A stretch of 64,000 bases of DNA from an uncultured Lachnospiraceae bacterium (GCA_910578825.1 CAJTSB010000011.1:27293-91292), one strand, 5' to 3'; positions 1-9,268 are shown, counted from the stretch's first letter. Program-made: numbers and translations. The notes: generated from the letters alone by a model not told the origin.

Positions 1-302
1 AGGCAGAGCTGCCAGTTGCTGTAAGACTGTGCGCGCACGGAATCCATCATCTCTGTCAGATATGTTTCTTTCGTCTGATAACAGGGAACCACCACACTGA
101 TGAAAGGGCGGTATGAAAATCCGCCCTCCCGTTTTGCCTGTTTTATAAGTTCTTCACTTCCTGCTCTGTGCTTTTCATACCATGGACCGTAGGGCACATC
201 CTCCGGCTCCAGTTTATCTCTCAAGCGGTTAAGAAATGCCTTCGGTCCATAATGCCTGAAATAGCGGATTCCCTTTTTGATTCGATATGGCGTTATCTTC
301 AT
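1..302 (-). CDS. Glycosyltransferase family 2, N-terminal fragment (runs off the window)
   Basis: Translating the minus strand from the ATG at 302 gives about 100 residues before the window ends: a basic N-terminal segment, then a hydrophobic strand reading FISVVVPCYQTKETYL, which is the first strand of a GT-A fold family 2 glycosyltransferase (P-x-Y/N-x-S/T region), followed by a helix of the type MMDSVRAQSY. A GAGGAAGG ribosome binding site sits 8 bases before the ATG. It starts 14 bases after the stop of the glucosaminidase gene and is probably in the same operon. GT2 proteins of this kind extend surface polysaccharides, but the substrate cannot be told from the fragment. The C-terminal part is outside the window, so this is a partial gene and not a broken one. 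Confidence 0.75.
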   Translation of the reverse strand, partial: MKITPYRIKKGIRYFRHYGPKAFLNRLRDKLEPEDVPYGPWYEKHRAGSEELIKQAKREGGFSYRPFISVVVPCYQTKETYLTEMMDSVRAQSYSNWQLC

Positions 303-316
303 ACTTCTGCCTTCCT

Positions 317-2596
317 CTATCCTATCTTGACGCTCTGTTTGGCGGAGTAACCGGAACGATACGTTTTCTTATTTACCTTTCTCCATTTACGAATTTTATA
401 ATAGTAGGTTTTCCCGCGGGAAACCTTTTTATCCGTATAGGATACGGTAGAATTCCTGGTTATCTTTTTCAAAAGTTTATATGTTTTTCCGCCATTCGTG
501 GAACGGTAAATCTCATAGCCGTCCACCTTGCTGTCCCTCTGCCATGAAATTTGTACTGACGTTCCATTTGACAGCCCCACATTTTTAAGTTTTGGCTTGG
601 AAATCTTCACATCCGCCTTTTTCGTACTGCTGTAGGAAGAATAATAATTCTTTCCGTTTATCTTCTGATAAGAACGAATACGATACGTGTACGTGTGGCC
701 AGGCAATAATGTCTTGTCTTTGTATGTCGTGGTATTGCGGCTGGTAATGGTCTTAATCCGTGTATACTTGCCGGAATCCATCTTTCGGTATATCTGATAG
801 CCTGTAACGTTCTTCTTTTTCCATGTCAGCTGCGCCGTCGTATATCCGCTAGTCTTAAATGACTTCCAACTGGTTGCCGGAATACTTTGGTCCACATCCT
901 TTACGGAAGAATAGGAAGAGTACATCGTTTTAGGATGCAGTTTCAAATAGGCACGTACTTTATAATAGTAGTGTTTTCCCGGTGTCGCACTGTTATCCTG
1001 CCAGGAAGTCGTCGTATATTTGCTTATCGTTTTGATTCTGCTGTATTTGCCGTTCTCCCCTTCCTTGCGGTACACCTGATACCCCTTGGCGCCGCCAATC
1101 TCTTTCCAGGAAAGTTTTACCACGCCGTCCGTTACCTTCGTCGCATTCAAAGAAGGTTTTGCCAGCTTTTCGCCCGGATAAGGACACCTGGAAGAAGGCA
1201 TATTCGTATACACAGGTACCTTAAAGACAAAATTGTTATTGAGGACGCCCATGGACGTATAACTGTTCTTCACATTCGTGCTCTCATTTTGCGCAGCAAG
1301 AAGATGCTGCATGTACTGATGCCAGTACAGTCCGTCGTAAGAGTCGTCCACGTCAAATTTCTGCAAGTAGAACGTATCCTGCCCCTTGGAAATATAATTG
1401 GACGCTGTCTTCTGCGCGCCGCCCCGCAACGCCGCATACCGCGTCGTCCATCCGGCTTTCTTTGCCTCCTGCAGCCCGCTTATGATGACCTGCTCTCCAA
1501 TACCCGTAGCCTGAATATTAAAATAATTGTAATACCCTTTATATCCCGGATATGTTCCGGAAATCAGCTTGGAACTTCCATTGACGCCCTGCTCCTGCCG
1601 CACGCGGCTTGCCAGGAAATACGGGCTGACTCCCAGTTCTTTTCCAATCTTCATAAACGCCCTGGCATACGTAATGTTTCCGCCGGAGCCGTCCTCCAGT
1701 TTCTTCTTACTCATAAATGTATTGCTCAGTATCTTTTCCACGCCGGATTCCGTGTGGTAAGAGCCGTTATAGGTCAATTGCTCAAACTGAAATACCGAAT
1801 CCTCATTGAGCATATTGCGCGGGTCCATATAATATTTTACCACAGACTCGGACGCCTGCACCCAGGTTGTGCCATTCTTGATCACCCATTGACCGGTAGA
1901 CATGTTATAATCCTTTGACTCCGTGGATTTCCAGGTCGCCGGCGCATTGATATCAACGAGATTTCTGGCGTCTACCATCTCATTTTTAATCACATCCGAC
2001 CATTTCAGCCCTGTATTCATGGGCACAAACGTCCAATTCGGATGCGCATTAATTAATTTCTGGATGTAGGAGCGATAGCTCGAGGGAAACGCCGATAAAT
2101 CCGTTTTCCCTTTGGCAGCGGCATAGGTTGTGTTTCTTGCCTTGCGGTTCAAATACGTTTCTTTCCACTCCGCAAGCCGGCTATCCTGTGTCACTACATA
2201 ATTATCCGCTACATACCCTGTGTATTCCCTGCCATTTACAGCAAACTTCACCTGATACCAGAGATGCTGTTCCCCTATCACGGCGCCAAGAAACTGTACC
2301 TGATGTCCGCTGGGCAAGTTCTGTGTCACCGCAGCTGACAATGACGGCTCCTGATAAACTGCAATTTGTGTACCGTTTGTAAGCATACCGTACATCGCAA
2401 ACTCTTTGATCAGCTCTGCAAACGCCCGCTCGGCCTCCTTTCTGAGATCCGTTTGCTCTGTTTCTTTTCCATCCGATGCTGAAACCTGATCTGTATTTGG
2501 CTGAACGGCGTACGCCATCATTTCATCTGCGCAGAGTTGCCCCACGAGAACAGCCGTCAGGATCCATGCAATCAGTTTCACTTTCCTTCTTTTCAT
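317..2596 (-). CDS. Secreted glucosaminidase-like cell wall hydrolase with SH3 and Fn3 domains
   Basis: 759 residues. A Sec signal peptide (basic start MKRRK, hydrophobic stretch 8-22) is followed by a bacterial SH3-like domain at about 70-135 and a glucosaminidase-like catalytic region at about 180-450, with the candidate acid in the stretch ASRVRQEQG. The C-terminal part (about 485-758) consists of three fibronectin-III-like repeats rich in Lys, Tyr and Ser, each with the pattern GYQIYRK...Y...YYYKVR. The family hydrolyses the N-acetylglucosamine linkage of peptidoglycan; exact specificity is inferred. It lies 56 bases after the amidase gene, whose product has the same Fn3-type tail, so the two probably form a co-transcribed pair of wall hydrolases. 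A GGAGG lies 10 bases before the ATG. Ends with TAG. Confidence 0.8.
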   Translation of the reverse strand: MKRRKVKLIAWILTAVLVGQLCADEMMAYAVQPNTDQVSASDGKETEQTDLRKEAERAFAELIKEFAMYGMLTNGTQIAVYQEPSLSAAVTQNLPSGHQVQFLGAVIGEQHLWYQVKFAVNGREYTGYVADNYVVTQDSRLAEWKETYLNRKARNTTYAAAKGKTDLSAFPSSYRSYIQKLINAHPNWTFVPMNTGLKWSDVIKNEMVDARNLVDINAPATWKSTESKDYNMSTGQWVIKNGTTWVQASESVVKYYMDPRNMLNEDSVFQFEQLTYNGSYHTESGVEKILSNTFMSKKKLEDGSGGNITYARAFMKIGKELGVSPYFLASRVRQEQGVNGSSKLISGTYPGYKGYYNYFNIQATGIGEQVIISGLQEAKKAGWTTRYAALRGGAQKTASNYISKGQDTFYLQKFDVDDSYDGLYWHQYMQHLLAAQNESTNVKNSYTSMGVLNNNFVFKVPVYTNMPSSRCPYPGEKLAKPSLNATKVTDGVVKLSWKEIGGAKGYQVYRKEGENGKYSRIKTISKYTTTSWQDNSATPGKHYYYKVRAYLKLHPKTMYSSYSSVKDVDQSIPATSWKSFKTSGYTTAQLTWKKKNVTGYQIYRKMDSGKYTRIKTITSRNTTTYKDKTLLPGHTYTYRIRSYQKINGKNYYSSYSSTKKADVKISKPKLKNVGLSNGTSVQISWQRDSKVDGYEIYRSTNGGKTYKLLKKITRNSTVSYTDKKVSRGKTYYYKIRKWRKVNKKTYRSGYSAKQSVKIG

Positions 2597-2652
2597 ATCC
2601 CTTCTTCCTCCATTCGCTGAAGTCCCTTCTTAAACTATATTCAAATCAAAAC

Positions 2653-5385
2653 TTAATAAATTTCGCTTTCTGCCACTTTTCCATAACTTCCATAACCTGG
2701 GCGTTTTCCTTCACGGACAGCGCGAATCCGGTAGTAGTATTTAACCCCTTTCTGTACGCCCTGATCCGTAAAACTTACAGATTCTTTTCCCTCCACTTTC
2801 GCTATCTGCGTAAATCCTCCTGTTTTCTGTGTGCTGCGCATAATCTCATAGCAATTTGCGCCGGGCGCAGTCTGCCATTCCAGTTGTAAACCATTGTTTA
2901 CCTTCTGAATCGCATCAACGTTTACTTTCCGCAGGTTATATGCAGACACCGGTTTGGAATCGCCGCTGTAACCTTTTACGCCTTTCTTTTTGACAATTGT
3001 CTCTACGACATAATAATAACGCTTTCCGCTGGCAATCCCTTTATCCAGATAACTGGTGATATTTCGGTCGCGGATTTCTGCAATCTTTTCGTAAATTCCA
3101 TTCTTTTTGGTACTGCGTTTGATACTGTATGCGTACGCATTCTTATCTCTCTTCCATTTCAACCCCATGGTTTTGCTGTCATTTGACTTAACATAAACCA
3201 TGGACGTGCCAGTAATTGTCTGTCCTGCCACCGGGCTGCAATAGCCGCTTACTCCGGTTTTGCCGTCCACATTGTTTAATACCTGCACTCTGTAATAATA
3301 TTTCTTCTTCGCTTTTACCGTCTTATCCACATAGGAGCTTGCCGTCCCCTTCACCTCCGCAATCGTCTTATAACCCTTCTTTTGGGAGGTGCTTCTCTGA
3401 ATACGATAGCGATATGCGTTCTCTACCTTGTTCCAGCGAACGCGCAGAGAGGTACTGCTTGCAGAGCTGACATTGCGAACCGACGTCTTCATAACCGCCC
3501 AGCCCGTACGTATCGGGGAATAGCTGCTGTATCCATTGTTATCCCCTCCTCTGGCACGTATTTTGTAGGAATAATTTTGCTGGGTTTTTATTTTATTATC
3601 TGTATAACTGGTCTCTGTTGTCGTAGCAATCTTCTTAAACTTGTCAGCCCCTTCTTCTTTGCGCCAAACCTCATATTTTTCTGCGCCGCCCGACGCTTTC
3701 CAGCTCACTTTGAGTTTCCCTGCTGCTTTGGAGACAACGCTTTTTATCTCCGGCAGCAACAGCGCCGCACCGGACTGCACGCTGGAATACGAAGATTTTT
3801 CACCATCTGCATATACGGCACGAATTTTATAAGAACAGGGAACCCCTGCCTTAACCGTATCATCATACTGGCATTCACTGACATCTGCAATTTTAACGTA
3901 TTTTCCGCCTGAAGACTCCATGCGGTACACCTCATAGGAGACAGCGTCCGCTACTCCCTGCCAGCTAATACGCAGCTTTTTGCTGCCCCTTGATTGAATC
4001 CAGTCAATTTGAGGCGTATTTCCCCCTAACGTCAATCCATAATACTGTGCGATTCCCTGTGCGTCTGCAACACCCAGTTTCTTTAATTTGGCATTCGTAT
4101 TTAGAAATCCACTGACATCCGACGCATTTGACAAAAACGCGTGCTCTATCAGAACCGCAGGAATTCCAGCTTCTTTGCTCTGGCGAATGACGCCCAGATA
4201 ATCCGCCAGAGAGCCGTCCGGATAGCGTGTGTTATTCTCTGAATTATGTATCAAAACACCGCCTGCCCAGGTTTTCAGACCCAATTCGCTCAATTTCTTA
4301 TAAATACTGGTCGCAAGCCCTTTTCCCTCTTCTCCGATCTGAGGACGATAATTGTTATTGGGAATATAAACACCCACACCGGATGCGGCCGTATTCACAC
4401 TTGAATTCAAATGAAAACTAACATATACGTTCGCTTTTTTTGCCACCGCAAGCTCCACCCTTTTGGCGTTACAGGTGGCGGAGGTCACAGCGGATCCCCC
4501 ATTCGGACAGGCATTACTCGTCCTCGTCATATACACGGTGACTCCGGCATATTTCTGCAGCTCCGTTCTGCAATACTGCGCAATTTTGAGCACTGCCTCT
4601 TCTTCTTTGCATCCATTGCCCCGTGCTCCTGCATGGGTACTGTCATGACCGGGGTCCAGCACAATCACTTTCTTTTTTGCTCCGTATGTGGCTGTACTTC
4701 GCGACAGCGCAGAGTTTCCAATTACCTGCGTATCCTGCAGTACATTCTCAATAGACTGCTCCGAAATCGTGTTTCCATGCTCGTCCATGGTTACCACATT
4801 TGCTTCCACTTCTTCTAAAACGTCCTGATCCATCAGAATTTCATCCGGCTGCGTATCCGTCTCCTGATTAACACCATAGTGTACATCCATATCCAATTCA
4901 GAAAACAGCACCTTATACGCCCGGCCTTCTGCCTGATATTGGATACTTACCAGCTCATAAATCCCTTTTTGCGTATCATCTGTATACGCTATGGTAAACT
5001 TTGCCATGTTATCTGCAATTTGGGCTGCTTTTGATTGAAACTCCTGTCCATCATCTGCTTTCCGATAGATGAGCTCTGCATGCTCCAGTGCAAGGTTCTC
5101 CTGCCCAAGACTTATGGCAATATTCTGCACACCAGGCGTCTGAACACAATCGCTCTCCATCATAAGGAAATTCAATATTCCCGTCTCTGTCTGATCCCTT
5201 TGATTGTCATTGCTCTCCTGATCCGTTTCCTGTTCCCTTTGTACGTCTTCGCTCTCCTGTTCTGTTTCCTGTTCCATATCCCATTCATTCTGCGCAATAT
5301 TCTGCGCCTGCACGCCGAATCCCATAGACGTTGCCACGATGCACACAACCAGAAGAGCTGCTATCCCTTTTTTAAACAATCCCAC
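2653..5385 (-). CDS. Secreted N-acetylmuramoyl-L-alanine amidase (Amidase_3) with Fn3 repeats
   Basis: 910 residues from the GTG at 5385. The open frame extends upstream to 5490, but GTG at 5385 has a GGAG 8 bases before it, gives a clean signal peptide (MGLFKKGIAALLVVCIVATS), and a good promoter (5429-5457) lies inside the upstream extension, so the longer form is unlikely. After the signal peptide comes an acidic Glu/Gln-rich segment (about 30-70). The Amidase_3 catalytic domain at about 237-455 shows its zinc ligands: His in LDPGHD, Glu in CKEEEAVL, His in SFHLN, and the catalytic Glu in LIEHAF. The rest is about five Fn3-like repeats. It cuts the amide bond between MurNAc and the stem peptide outside the cell. 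It is the first gene of a transcription unit with the glucosaminidase. Confidence 0.88.
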   Translation of the reverse strand: MGLFKKGIAALLVVCIVATSMGFGVQAQNIAQNEWDMEQETEQESEDVQREQETDQESNDNQRDQTETGILNFLMMESDCVQTPGVQNIAISLGQENLALEHAELIYRKADDGQEFQSKAAQIADNMAKFTIAYTDDTQKGIYELVSIQYQAEGRAYKVLFSELDMDVHYGVNQETDTQPDEILMDQDVLEEVEANVVTMDEHGNTISEQSIENVLQDTQVIGNSALSRSTATYGAKKKVIVLDPGHDSTHAGARGNGCKEEEAVLKIAQYCRTELQKYAGVTVYMTRTSNACPNGGSAVTSATCNAKRVELAVAKKANVYVSFHLNSSVNTAASGVGVYIPNNNYRPQIGEEGKGLATSIYKKLSELGLKTWAGGVLIHNSENNTRYPDGSLADYLGVIRQSKEAGIPAVLIEHAFLSNASDVSGFLNTNAKLKKLGVADAQGIAQYYGLTLGGNTPQIDWIQSRGSKKLRISWQGVADAVSYEVYRMESSGGKYVKIADVSECQYDDTVKAGVPCSYKIRAVYADGEKSSYSSVQSGAALLLPEIKSVVSKAAGKLKVSWKASGGAEKYEVWRKEEGADKFKKIATTTETSYTDNKIKTQQNYSYKIRARGGDNNGYSSYSPIRTGWAVMKTSVRNVSSASSTSLRVRWNKVENAYRYRIQRSTSQKKGYKTIAEVKGTASSYVDKTVKAKKKYYYRVQVLNNVDGKTGVSGYCSPVAGQTITGTSMVYVKSNDSKTMGLKWKRDKNAYAYSIKRSTKKNGIYEKIAEIRDRNITSYLDKGIASGKRYYYVVETIVKKKGVKGYSGDSKPVSAYNLRKVNVDAIQKVNNGLQLEWQTAPGANCYEIMRSTQKTGGFTQIAKVEGKESVSFTDQGVQKGVKYYYRIRAVREGKRPGYGSYGKVAESEIY

Positions 5386-5428
5386 TTTTTTCACTCCATT
5401 TCTACGCTGGTTTTCATAATTCGCGTTT

Positions 5429-5457
5429 ATTCTAACACACTTTTTTCTGAAACACAA
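5429..5457 (-). promoter_or_regulatory. Sigma-A type promoter of the amidase gene
   Basis: Minus strand: -35 TTGTGT (5452-5457), 17-base spacer, -10 TAGAAT (5429-5434). It is about 45 bases before the GTG start at 5385 and follows the terminator at 5535-5563, so the amidase and glucosaminidase form their own unit. Confidence 0.6.
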
Positions 5458-5534
5458 CCGCATAGAAGGAAATGGAAATATCCGACGCACCGGCTACGCT
5501 TTTTGTTACATTTCCAGTTAGAAAATTTACACAA

Positions 5535-5563
5535 AAAGTGTGCGGCACACAACCGCACACTTT
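5535..5563 (-). terminator. Terminator after the GGDEF gene
   Basis: Perfect 11-bp stem (AAAGTGTGCGG and its complement) with a 7-base loop, followed on the minus strand by a T-rich run. It lies 40 bases after the stop of the diguanylate cyclase gene. Confidence 0.75.
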
Positions 5564-5603
5564 GTTATTTCTGCTATTTCAATAAATACTCTGATTCCAG
5601 ATT

Positions 5604-6704
5604 CTACTCATCGCGAACCTTAATACAATTCTTCCCGCTCGTCTTTCCGAGATAAAGCCTCTGGTCTGCACGACGGATAATTTCATCAATATCCCCATCG
5701 GGAATCTCTTTACATTCACAGATGCCGAACGTCATTGTAACTTTGAGTTTCTGTCCATCTGCCTCTAAATCAGCGTTCTGCAACTTACACTGAACTCTTT
5801 CCAGCACTTTCAGGGCATATGCGATATTGCCAAATACAATCAGCAGAAATTCTTCCCCGCCCCAGCGGCTTACGTAATCAATCTCATTTACAGCTCCGGA
5901 CAGGCAGCCTGCAATGAGCCTCAAGACCTCATCCCCCTGCTCATGTCCATATGTATCGTTAATCTTTTTAAAATCATCGATATCTCCCATGACTACGCAA
6001 TAATCTGCCCGTCCCAGGTTCTTCCATTCATGAAGGATGCTTCTTCGGTTTCTAAGCTGCGTCAGTTCGTCATAATTTGCCAGACGAAGTAATTCCTGAT
6101 TTCTCTCCTTCAATTTCTTACGGTTTGCCGACAACTCCAGAATAAACAGGACACTGAAACTTGCAATCAGCAGAAATCCCATAATATTATTGAAGAATGA
6201 AACTTTCAAATCGGTGGGAACCGGATAGTAATAAACCGGTGTCCCCCGATACATAATCGAACAGACTGCCAAGGTGGCAATGCAGTTTATCAAGGTATAG
6301 AGTATCGTATACCCATTGGCATTTTCCCCATGCTCCATCAGATACACAGTAGTAAGCATTACCGGAATCATCACCAGATTGTAAATGGAAAATCCATATC
6401 CCCATCCCAGCAACACACAGGCAAATAACGATTCAAAACAGGTTGCAAAGTAAAGAACGCTAATCCGTGCAAAATAACTCCCGGATTCCTTTGTGCCGCA
6501 GACACTGATAAAATCAACTGCTGCAACCACCACATTGGCAACTACCAATGGCAGACACATCAACAGCACGCCTGCCAGAGCCAGAAACAAATGCACGCAT
6601 CCCAGAAAGACTGCCAGAAAACGGTATCTCGTTCTGTCGGTCATGCACACTTTACTTATCAATTCATAAATCTGCTTTACCCTGTACTTCATCTGTCCCG
6701 TCAC
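5604..6704 (-). CDS. Membrane-bound diguanylate cyclase (GGDEF domain)
   Basis: 366 residues. The N-terminal half has about six hydrophobic segments (around 30-50, 52-70, 80-100, 105-125, 135-155 and 175-195), then a short coiled linker (ANRKKLKERNQELLRLANYDELTQLRNRRS) and a GGDEF domain with the active-site motif RWGGEEF and the metal-binding MGDIDDFKKINDTYGH. It makes cyclic di-GMP from two GTP. The inhibitory I-site RxxD expected before the motif reads NEID, so product inhibition is probably absent. The start used is GTG (6704), with AAGG 5 bases before it; an ATG at 6692 is an alternative. It begins 26 bases after the Fn3 gene and is probably in its operon. No periplasmic sensor domain is recognisable. 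Confidence 0.88.
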   Translation of the reverse strand: MTGQMKYRVKQIYELISKVCMTDRTRYRFLAVFLGCVHLFLALAGVLLMCLPLVVANVVVAAVDFISVCGTKESGSYFARISVLYFATCFESLFACVLLGWGYGFSIYNLVMIPVMLTTVYLMEHGENANGYTILYTLINCIATLAVCSIMYRGTPVYYYPVPTDLKVSFFNNIMGFLLIASFSVLFILELSANRKKLKERNQELLRLANYDELTQLRNRRSILHEWKNLGRADYCVVMGDIDDFKKINDTYGHEQGDEVLRLIAGCLSGAVNEIDYVSRWGGEEFLLIVFGNIAYALKVLERVQCKLQNADLEADGQKLKVTMTFGICECKEIPDGDIDEIIRRADQRLYLGKTSGKNCIKVRDE

Positions 6705-6730
6705 ACAACCTTCACATTCCCATATTTGTG

Positions 6731-7984
6731 TTATCTCTTATAATATATCAGAGAGAACGAATGCGTCTTGCTGCCCTGGTACGTTTTGTTTCCGATTTTC
6801 TTGTTGGCAACAACGTAATAGTAATATGTCCTGCCCGACTTCAAAGCGGATTTTCCGCACTTCTTAACGGTCAAAGCTCTCTTCGTTGTCGTCTTCACTT
6901 TCTTATAGCCACTTTTCTGTCTGGTGGAAACATAAACCGTGTAATTCTTAGCTCCATCCACTTTCTTCCAGGTCAGTTTCTGACCGCCCCTGACATTCTT
7001 AATCTCCAGCTCCGGCTGCTTTGAGGTGTACGACCAGTTAGACCATGGACCGTATTTTGTGGTTCCATTACTTATCTCTACATAGGCACGCATGCGGACT
7101 TTCACAAACTGCGCTTTTTTAAGTTTGGTATTATTAAAAGACGTACTGCCATTATATTTTCCGGATTTGCCGAACGCCAGTCTCTTTCCTTTCTTGCCAG
7201 TCATTGACCAGACTTCATACTGATATCCGCTAGCCGAAGGACGCTTGTTCCATTCTAACTCAAAATAATTCAGTCTCGGACTGTAATACCATGCCTTGAC
7301 ACCGCCCAATTTCGCTGGCAAAGTCGGACAATTGTGCTCGGAATCATCCCAGCCTCCACACACCGCCTGATAGGTTGGACTTGAATTCACCGGATACAGG
7401 AAAAAACTATAAATGCTTTCTTTCTGTAAATTCTTAAGCGTATAAGATGTTATATTTCCCAGAGGAATCCGAATCTTTTTATCAAATTCACTGGACTTAT
7501 AATATTCCAGAATATATCCATTCGCCTCCGGGTTTTTGTTCCATTTAAGCGAGATGCTTGTTACTCCTGAGGCAGTCTGGCAGAGATTCGCATTTTTATT
7601 CTCCTGCGGCACCGTTACAACCGCCAGCGGTGCTGTCCATGGTCCGAGATTATCTTCATCTTTCTCATAATATGCAGCTACACGCACGTAATATGTCTTG
7701 CCGGAAGAAAGTTGCGAAAACCATGAATCCGGGTTATAACGCTCAATCTTCTCCTTTACTCCGGAAACAAATCGACTGTCCGCACATAACTGCACCTTAT
7801 ACTCAATATCGTCTTCAATCAATGCATCCCATTTCAAGCTGACGCTATTCTTGCTGGCGCTCGTCTGTCTGAACCCTTTAACCTCTGGCGGCGTCGCTGC
7901 CTCCGCTTTGATTCCTGCACCCAGAAACAAGGTACATACAATGAGCAAAAGACTCACTTTTAAATACTTCCATAATCCTTTCAT
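6731..7984 (-). CDS. Secreted Fn3-repeat protein
   Basis: 417 residues from the ATG at 7984, chosen over the in-frame ATG at 7990 because GGAG lies 7 bases before 7984 and only one base before 7990. Signal peptide MKGLWKYLKVSLLLIVCTLFLGAGIKAEAA, then four fibronectin-III-like modules of roughly 95 residues (patterns such as SVSLKWDALIEDDIEYKVQ and YYYYVVANKK). No catalytic domain or anchoring motif is visible. It is probably an extracellular binding or structural protein of the same surface system as the Fn3-tailed hydrolases downstream. Its own promoter lies at 8052-8081. Function unknown. Confidence 0.75.
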   Translation of the reverse strand: MKGLWKYLKVSLLLIVCTLFLGAGIKAEAATPPEVKGFRQTSASKNSVSLKWDALIEDDIEYKVQLCADSRFVSGVKEKIERYNPDSWFSQLSSGKTYYVRVAAYYEKDEDNLGPWTAPLAVVTVPQENKNANLCQTASGVTSISLKWNKNPEANGYILEYYKSSEFDKKIRIPLGNITSYTLKNLQKESIYSFFLYPVNSSPTYQAVCGGWDDSEHNCPTLPAKLGGVKAWYYSPRLNYFELEWNKRPSASGYQYEVWSMTGKKGKRLAFGKSGKYNGSTSFNNTKLKKAQFVKVRMRAYVEISNGTTKYGPWSNWSYTSKQPELEIKNVRGGQKLTWKKVDGAKNYTVYVSTRQKSGYKKVKTTTKRALTVKKCGKSALKSGRTYYYYVVANKKIGNKTYQGSKTHSFSLIYYKR

Positions 7985-8051
7985 ACGCATTCTCCTCTTC
8001 CTGCCATATAAACCATTTGTATGTGACGTTCATTCCCTTCCTTATACGTCT

Positions 8052-8081
8052 ATCATACCCTTAGTACAATACTCCTGTCAA
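8052..8081 (-). promoter_or_regulatory. Sigma-A type promoter of the Fn3-GGDEF unit
   Basis: Minus strand: -35 TTGACA (8076-8081), 18-base spacer, -10 TATGAT (8052-8057), ending 67 bases before the start at 7984 and just after the stop of the LCP gene. Confidence 0.65.
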
Positions 8082-8087
8082 CATTTT

Positions 8088-9161
8088 TTAACGGCCGGTA
8101 TTGGAATGAATGGTCGCGCTCAAATCTTTCACTGTCTGCGACGGTGTGTATTCTTCATTGGAATAGAGGAACTGGTGTAACTGAATTACATTGCTCTCCA
8201 AATCAAGCGGGATAACCATATCCCCCAGATTTCCAACATCGCCGGATTCCTTTTCAAATGGAAATCCCGTATTCTCTCCCATGTGGTATTTTGCAACCCC
8301 GGATGCCAATCCCAACAACTCAGTAGGACTCAAACTGGTCGAAATCTGCGGGAGCATCTGATCCATCATCTTATTCAGTGTCAGCAAATCACACTGTTTC
8401 GCTTTCTCAAACATCTTGGTAATTACTGTCCTCTGCCGCTCGGTACGTCCATAATCCAGACCAACGTAACGGATTCGCGCATAGGCGGTAGCCTGTATGC
8501 CGTTTAAGTGAACATTTTCGCCGGCAGAAACTGCGGGCACATACTCTTCATATCCCGTATTCTTTACGGTATCTGTCACATAGGCGTTCAGCCATTTTGC
8601 CTCGTCCGCTTCCAGTTTGTCGAGATCAATTCCCCCCAAAAGGTCAACTGCTTCCACCAGTGCGCTGAAATCCACGCTGACATAATCGGTAATGTCCAGA
8701 TCCAGATTCCTATTGAGCATATCAATCGCCTGTTTGGGACCTCCATTAGCGTATGCGGCGTTCGCCTTGCGGAACTTATTATCATCAATATCCAGATAGG
8801 TATCACGGTATACAGACGCCATCTTGATTTCTCCACTGTCCTTATTAATGCTGACAACGATAATCGTATCACTGTTTCCTCTTTCAAGGCTGCCCATGGA
8901 ACGATTGTCCAGACCGAACAGCGCAATATTTTTGTAATTTTTCATTACCTTTTCCGTCTCGGGCGTCAGCTCATTGATTTTAACGTCTTTGTCATTGATG
9001 ACAACTTTCCCCATCTTATCGTATTTGCTCCATGAAAAAGCAATGGGAATCAAAATTAACGCCAGCAGGACAATAACTACAACAATAATAATCTTGCGCC
9101 TCTGACGCTTTCTTCTGCTGGTCTTTCTTTTCCTGGGTTTATTCTGTGCATCCTTCTCCAT
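8088..9161 (-). CDS. LytR-CpsA-Psr (LCP) family protein
   Basis: 357 residues. A strongly basic N-terminus (KPRKRKTSRRKRQRRK), one transmembrane segment at about 23-44, and an extracellular LCP domain. Family hallmarks visible: NIALFGLDNR, SDTIIVVSINKDSGEIKMASVYRDTYLDI (with the Arg and Asp that contact the polyprenyl pyrophosphate) and ARIRYVGLDYGRTERQRTVI. LCP enzymes transfer lipid-linked glycopolymers to peptidoglycan at the outer face of the membrane. An AGGAGG lies before the ATG. It follows valS, with a hairpin repeat between them (9184-9264). It fits the surface theme of the genes downstream. Confidence 0.92.
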   Translation of the reverse strand: MEKDAQNKPRKRKTSRRKRQRRKIIIVVVIVLLALILIPIAFSWSKYDKMGKVVINDKDVKINELTPETEKVMKNYKNIALFGLDNRSMGSLERGNSDTIIVVSINKDSGEIKMASVYRDTYLDIDDNKFRKANAAYANGGPKQAIDMLNRNLDLDITDYVSVDFSALVEAVDLLGGIDLDKLEADEAKWLNAYVTDTVKNTGYEEYVPAVSAGENVHLNGIQATAYARIRYVGLDYGRTERQRTVITKMFEKAKQCDLLTLNKMMDQMLPQISTSLSPTELLGLASGVAKYHMGENTGFPFEKESGDVGNLGDMVIPLDLESNVIQLHQFLYSNEEYTPSQTVKDLSATIHSNTGR

Positions 9162-9183
9162 TTCTGTTCCCTCCTCTTAATAT

Positions 9184-9264
9184 GTAACGGCACGCGACGC
9201 TGCGCGTCTCCTGCCATCTCGTCGGAAGGCTTTTCTAAAAATGCTGCGCATTTGCCTTCCTCCT
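9184..9264 (-). repeat. Double-hairpin dispersed repeat, copy A
   Basis: About 80 bp between the valS stop and the LCP start that recur at 44404-44483 between trkH and trkA with roughly 85% identity. Read on the minus strand, it begins with AGGAGGAAGGC almost at the stop of the upstream gene, then forms two hairpins: an outer GGAAGGC/GCCTTCC stem enclosing an AAATGC/GCATTT stem, and a GGCA..GACGC/GCGTC..TGCC stem. It can encode a 24-residue basic peptide from an ATG after the AGGAGG, but this frame is not kept in copy B. Confidence 0.8.
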
Positions 9265-9268
9265 AAAT

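Noticed and set aside
887..1918. 343-codon plus-strand open frame
   Set aside because: Antisense to the glucosaminidase gene, no start signals, no domain.
9184..9252. 24-codon basic peptide in repeat copy A
   Set aside because: Although an AGGAGG precedes its ATG, the frame is broken by a one-base difference in copy B, so the hairpin structure and not a peptide appears conserved.
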